The notes beneath the pieces are model-generated. The model saw only the letters and a program-made list of their open reading frames with translations, was not told where the DNA came from and searched no databases. A stretch of DNA of 64,000 bases, from contig NZ_CP096205.1 in the NCBI RefSeq assembly GCF_023195775.1, positions 1,922,001-1,986,000 on the forward strand, given 5' to 3'. Of the stretch, positions 60,240-64,000 are shown in pieces. How positions within the stretch are numbered: the stretch's first letter is position 1; each line of letters opens with the position of its first letter. A program made the translations under genes and the position numbers. The DNA comes from Flavobacterium azooxidireducens (GTDB lineage: Bacteria > Bacteroidota > Bacteroidia > Flavobacteriales > Flavobacteriaceae).

Positions 60240-63200
60240 ATGTTTTTAATCTTCGATACCGAAACCACCGGCTTGCCCAAACGATGGGATGCACCACTAA
60301 CCGATACCGACAACTGGCCTCGTTGCATTCAAATTGCTTGGCAATTGCATGACGAAATGGGAAATTTGGTCGAACATCAGGATTATCTTGTGCAGCCGGA
60401 CGGATTTAATATTCCGTATGATGCCGAACGAATTCACGGAATTTCAACCGAATTGGCTCAACAAGACGGAATTCCTTTAAATGAAGTACTCGAAAAATTC
60501 AACATCGCTTTAAGCAAAGCCAAATTCATTGTTGGTCAAAATGTTGGATTTGATGTGAATATTATGGGATGTGAATTTCATCGGATGAATGTAAATTCTC
60601 CACTGACTTCTAAACCGGTTTTAGATACATGTACCGAAGTAACAGCCAATCTGTTGAAACTTCCCGGCGGAAGAGGAGGGAAATTCAAATTACCTACATT
60701 GACTGAATTACATCAATACCTTTTTGGCGTTCCTTTTTCAGAAGCTCACAATGCAACTGCCGACGTTGAGGCAACAACACGATGTTTTCTCGAATTAATC
60801 AAAAGAGAAATTTTCACCAAAGAAGAACTCGATGTTCCTGCCGATTATTTCAAAAATTTTAATGAACAAAATCCGAAAGAGATTCAACTTATCGGATTAA
60901 AACATATTAATTTGAAAGAAGCTTCCGAAGCCATTCGGAAACAATTTCAAAAAGAACAACCTAAAGAACTCCCTAAAAAAGAGTTAGTTGAAAACCAAAA
61001 AACGTTAGTTGATGTTGATTTTGTGCATTTGCATAATCATTCACAATTTTCCGTTTTACAATCGACAATTTCCGTTGCTGACTTGGTAAAAGCAGCAGTA
61101 AAGAATAAAATGCCTGCAGTCGCAATGACAGACATCGGAAATATGATGGGAGCTTTTCATTTTGTACGCGATGTTTTATACCATAATAAATCTGCCGAAG
61201 CTAAAAACAAAGCAGCAATTGAAGCCGGAGAAAATCCCACAGAAACAATTATCAAACCCATTGTAGGTTGCGAATTTTTTGTCTGCGATAATCACAAAGA
61301 TAAAACCCGAAAAGACAATGGCTATCAAGTGGTTTTTCTGGCTAAGAATAAAAAAGGCTATCACAATTTAGCCAAAATGTCATCCATTGGATATACTGAC
61401 GGATTTTATTATGTTCCCCGAATTGACAAAGAAGTTATTCAAAAATATAAAGAAGATTTGATTGTTTTATCGGGAAGTTTGTCTGGCGAAATTCCGAATA
61501 AACTTTTAAATATTGGCGAAAATCAAGCCGAAGAAGCCTTGCTCTGGTGGAAAAATGAATTTGGTGATGATTTGTACATCGAATTGATGCGACACAATCA
61601 AGAAGATGAAAACAGAGTGAATACATCGTTGATTTCATTAGCCAAAAAGCATGACGTAAAAATGGTGGCTACGAACAACGTTTTTTATGTAGATAAAGAA
61701 AATGCCAATGCTCACGACATTTTACTTTGTGTTCGCGATGGTGAAAAACAAGCCACACCGATAGGAAGAGGTCGCGGTTATCGTTACGGCTTACCCAATC
61801 AGGAATATTATTTCAAGTCGGGTGACGAGATGAAAAAACTCTTTGCCGATTTACCCGAAGCTATTTTAAACATCAATGAAGTAGTTGATAAAATAGAAAT
61901 TTTCGACCTAGCTCGTGGCGTTTTGCTTCCTAAGTTTGACATTCCTGAAGAATTTTTAGTTCCCGAAGATGAAGAAGATGGAGGAAAAAGAGGTGAAAAT
62001 TTATTTTTAAGACATCTTACCTACGAGGGTGCAAAAAAACGATACGAAATAATCACTCCGGAAATTGAAGAACGTCTTGATTTTGAATTAAAAACAATTG
62101 AAAACACCGGTTACCCCGGTTACTTTTTGATTGTACAAGATTTTATCAGAGCCGCTCGTGAAATGGATGTTTCGGTTGGACCCGGTCGTGGTTCGGCTGC
62201 CGGTTCAGTGGTGGCGTATTGTTTATGGATTACGAACATTGACCCATTAGAATACGATTTGCTTTTTGAGCGTTTCCTGAATCCTGACAGGGTTTCGATG
62301 CCCGATATTGATATCGATTTTGATGATGAAGGTCGTGGTCGCGTGATGCAATATGTGATTGATAAATACGGTTCAAATCAGGTGGCTCAAATTATTACCT
62401 ATGGTAAAATGGCTACTAAATCCTCGTTGAGAGATACCGCTCGTGTGCTCGATTTACCACTTTTTGAAGCGGATAAATTAGCCAAATTAATTCCGGGAAT
62501 GATGCCTGGAAAATGGAGTTTAGCCCGATTTTTATCCGATTCAATCGAAGAAGTAAAAAAAGCCGTCCGTTCTGATGAATTTGATAACATAAAAGAATTA
62601 ATTGCGATTGCCAATCAAGGTGAATTAGCCGGAGAAACCATTCAACAAGCAAAAGTATTGGAAGGTTCGTTGCGAAATACCGGAATTCACGCGTGCGGAG
62701 TGATCATTACGCCAAGTGACATTACAAATTTCGTTCCAGTAGCAACCGCAAAAGATTCGGATTTATATGTCACTCAATTTGACAACTCGGTGGTAGAAAG
62801 TGCCGGTTTGTTGAAGATGGACTTTTTAGGATTAAAAACCCTTACGTTAATAAAAGATACAGTTAAATTAATTAAATATCGAACCGGAAAAGAACTCGAT
62901 CCGGATGCTTTTCCAATTGATGATGTTAAAACCTATGAGTTATTTCAACGTGGTGAAACAGTTGGAATTTTCCAATATGAATCGGTTGGAATGCAAAAAT
63001 ACCTTCGTGATTTAAAACCAACTGTTTTTGGTGATTTAATTGCGATGAATGCCTTGTATCGTCCTGGACCATTAGAATATATTCCGTCTTTCGTTCGCAG
63101 AAAAAATGGCGAAGAAGCGATAGAATATGATTTAGAAGCCAACGAAGAATTTTTGAAAGAAACCTATGGAATCACAGTTTACCAAGAGCAGGTAATGTTA

Positions 63201-64000
63201 CTTTCGCAAAAATTAGCCGGTTTCTCTAAAGGTGATGCCGACGTACTTCGTAAAGCGATGGGTAAAAAGCAAAAAGATGTTTTGGATAAAATGAAATCCA
63301 AGTTCATTGATCAGGCTGTTGAAAAAGGTCATGATGCTAAAAAGTTGGATAAAATTTGGACAGATTGGGAAGCTTTTGCGAGTTATGCCTTCAACAAATC
63401 GCATTCCACTTGCTATGCTTGGATTGGTTATCAAACGGCTTATCTTAAGGCTCATTATCCTGCAGAATATATGGCAGCGGTGCTTTCTAACAACATGAAC
63501 GATATCAAACAGGTTTCGTTTTTTATGGAAGAATGCAAGCGAATGGGTATGAAAGTATTGAGTCCCGATGTGAATGAATCGTTTTATAAATTCACCGTAA
63601 ATGATGATGGTGCGATTCGTTTTGGAATGGGGGCAATCAAAGGAGTTGGAGCCGGTGCGGTAGAAACCATCGTGCAAAACCGATTGAAAGACGGAAAATA
63701 TAAATCCATTTTTGACTTAGCAAAACGTATTGATTTGCGTGCAGCGAACAAAAAAGCCTTTGAAAATTTAGCTTTAGCCGGTGGTTTTGATGGTTTTTCG
63801 GCTACGCATCGTGCACAATATTTTCATCACGATGGCGATAATATCACGTTTTTAGAAAAAGCCATTCGTTACGGAGCAAAATTTCAGGAAAATGAAAATT
63901 CTGCTCAAGTGAGTTTGTTTGGTGAAGCAAGCGATGTTCAAATTGCAGAGCCACTAGTTCCGCCTTGCGATGAATGGAGTACGATGGAAAAATTAGCTAA
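60240..64000 (+). CDS. dnaE: DNA polymerase III alpha subunit with fused N-terminal exonuclease, partial
   Basis: The frame opens at the ATG 60240 and runs off the right edge after about 1253 codons. Residues 1-175 are a DnaQ-like 3'-5' exonuclease (LIFDTETTGLP with the first two acidic ligands; NVGFDVNIM; HNATADVEAT). The DnaE body follows: a PHP domain from about 262 (HLHNHSQFSVL) and a polymerase palm with catalytic PDIDIDFDDEGRG near 688-700. SVGPGRGSAAGSVVAYCLWI-type text lies before it and ALYRPGPLEYIPSFVRR, here split, after. It replicates the chromosome. The fusion, usual in Flavobacteriia, supplies proofreading in cis. Confidence 0.96.
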   Translation, partial: MFLIFDTETTGLPKRWDAPLTDTDNWPRCIQIAWQLHDEMGNLVEHQDYLVQPDGFNIPYDAERIHGISTELAQQDGIPLNEVLEKFNIALSKAKFIVGQNVGFDVNIMGCEFHRMNVNSPLTSKPVLDTCTEVTANLLKLPGGRGGKFKLPTLTELHQYLFGVPFSEAHNATADVEATTRCFLELIKREIFTKEELDVPADYFKNFNEQNPKEIQLIGLKHINLKEASEAIRKQFQKEQPKELPKKELVENQKTLVDVDFVHLHNHSQFSVLQSTISVADLVKAAVKNKMPAVAMTDIGNMMGAFHFVRDVLYHNKSAEAKNKAAIEAGENPTETIIKPIVGCEFFVCDNHKDKTRKDNGYQVVFLAKNKKGYHNLAKMSSIGYTDGFYYVPRIDKEVIQKYKEDLIVLSGSLSGEIPNKLLNIGENQAEEALLWWKNEFGDDLYIELMRHNQEDENRVNTSLISLAKKHDVKMVATNNVFYVDKENANAHDILLCVRDGEKQATPIGRGRGYRYGLPNQEYYFKSGDEMKKLFADLPEAILNINEVVDKIEIFDLARGVLLPKFDIPEEFLVPEDEEDGGKRGENLFLRHLTYEGAKKRYEIITPEIEERLDFELKTIENTGYPGYFLIVQDFIRAAREMDVSVGPGRGSAAGSVVAYCLWITNIDPLEYDLLFERFLNPDRVSMPDIDIDFDDEGRGRVMQYVIDKYGSNQVAQIITYGKMATKSSLRDTARVLDLPLFEADKLAKLIPGMMPGKWSLARFLSDSIEEVKKAVRSDEFDNIKELIAIANQGELAGETIQQAKVLEGSLRNTGIHACGVIITPSDITNFVPVATAKDSDLYVTQFDNSVVESAGLLKMDFLGLKTLTLIKDTVKLIKYRTGKELDPDAFPIDDVKTYELFQRGETVGIFQYESVGMQKYLRDLKPTVFGDLIAMNALYRPGPLEYIPSFVRRKNGEEAIEYDLEANEEFLKETYGITVYQEQVMLLSQKLAGFSKGDADVLRKAMGKKQKDVLDKMKSKFIDQAVEKGHDAKKLDKIWTDWEAFASYAFNKSHSTCYAWIGYQTAYLKAHYPAEYMAAVLSNNMNDIKQVSFFMEECKRMGMKVLSPDVNESFYKFTVNDDGAIRFGMGAIKGVGAGAVETIVQNRLKDGKYKSIFDLAKRIDLRAANKKAFENLALAGGFDGFSATHRAQYFHHDGDNITFLEKAIRYGAKFQENENSAQVSLFGEASDVQIAEPLVPPCDEWSTMEKLA

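Overview
The window is a gene-dense stretch of an AT-rich chromosome from the Bacteroidota, almost certainly family Flavobacteriaceae and probably Flavobacterium or a close relative. The evidence is type IX secretion (T9SS) C-terminal domains, a gliding-motility-associated C-terminal domain, Bacteroidota promoters of the form TTG-N15-21-TAnnTTTG, a long S16 protein, DUF3098/DUF4271/DUF4296 proteins in typical neighbourhoods, and a DnaE with a fused exonuclease. I found no rRNA, tRNA, CRISPR array, integrase or prophage. All 57 complete genes look chromosomal; uppP (left edge) and dnaE (right edge) are cut by the window.

Layout. 1-1811 (minus): ftsX, a DUF3098 protein and uppP. 1962-5399: leuS, enlarged by an in-frame mobile-looking insert. 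5.5-12.2 kb: outer-membrane protein, membrane zinc peptidase, Lrp regulator, saccharopine dehydrogenase-like enzyme, DUF423 protein and pckA. 12.2-19.8 kb: hemD-like gene, DUF4271, polyprenol-phosphate mannosyltransferase, dihydroorotase, DUF4296 lipoprotein, epimerase, tyrS and a LuxE-like synthetase. 19.8-27.3 kb: two T9SS cargo genes, a beta-helix lipoprotein and a TonB-dependent receptor, divergent from an OmpR/PhoB-type two-component system. 27.2-30.0 kb: glycosyltransferase, trmB, LysE-type exporter and an alkyltransferase-like protein. 30.1-38.6 kb: an NtrB/NtrC-type two-component pair divergent from an adaptor/ABC/FtsX-permease/TolC export operon. 38.8-43.5 kb: a ParDE toxin-antitoxin pair, Mrp and NifU Fe-S assembly proteins, and a ferredoxin reductase separated from its ferredoxin by a small nucleotidyltransferase module. 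43.5-47.2 kb (minus): lipase-like lipoprotein, metallophosphoesterase, DUF3050 protein and glutaryl-CoA dehydrogenase-like enzyme. 47.5-56.0 kb: a three-gene secreted surface-protein operon. 56.1-64 kb: TPR protein, trmN6-rimM-rpsP, a lipoprotein, a glycine-rich RNA-binding protein and dnaE.

The most unusual object is inside leuS at 2837-3294. It is a 458-bp unit made of a DUF559 (Vsr-like) nuclease reading frame bounded by inverted, hairpin-forming GC-rich repeats of about 32 bp and flanked by a possible 4-bp target duplication (AAAT). It is in frame with leuS, so the synthetase should carry a nuclease domain inside its editing region. The same hairpin repeat occurs without the nuclease between mrp and nifU (40805-40906). 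Together these suggest a REP-like family mobilised by a DUF559 nuclease rather than a RAYT transposase; this is inference.

A second theme is the number of short dispersed repeats. CTCAG-word and TCACT-word repeats lie in gene leaders, CGCAAC-word and ACTGCG-word repeats lie between genes, two large GC-rich structured repeats lie in gaps (7041-7160 and 41168-41290), and a CCCACGG...CCGTGGG REP lies in a duplicated tolC tail. A third is regulatory DNA that can be read directly: tandem 16-bp operators two helical turns apart with a sigma-54-like site before the export operon, and a perfect palindrome over the parDE promoter.
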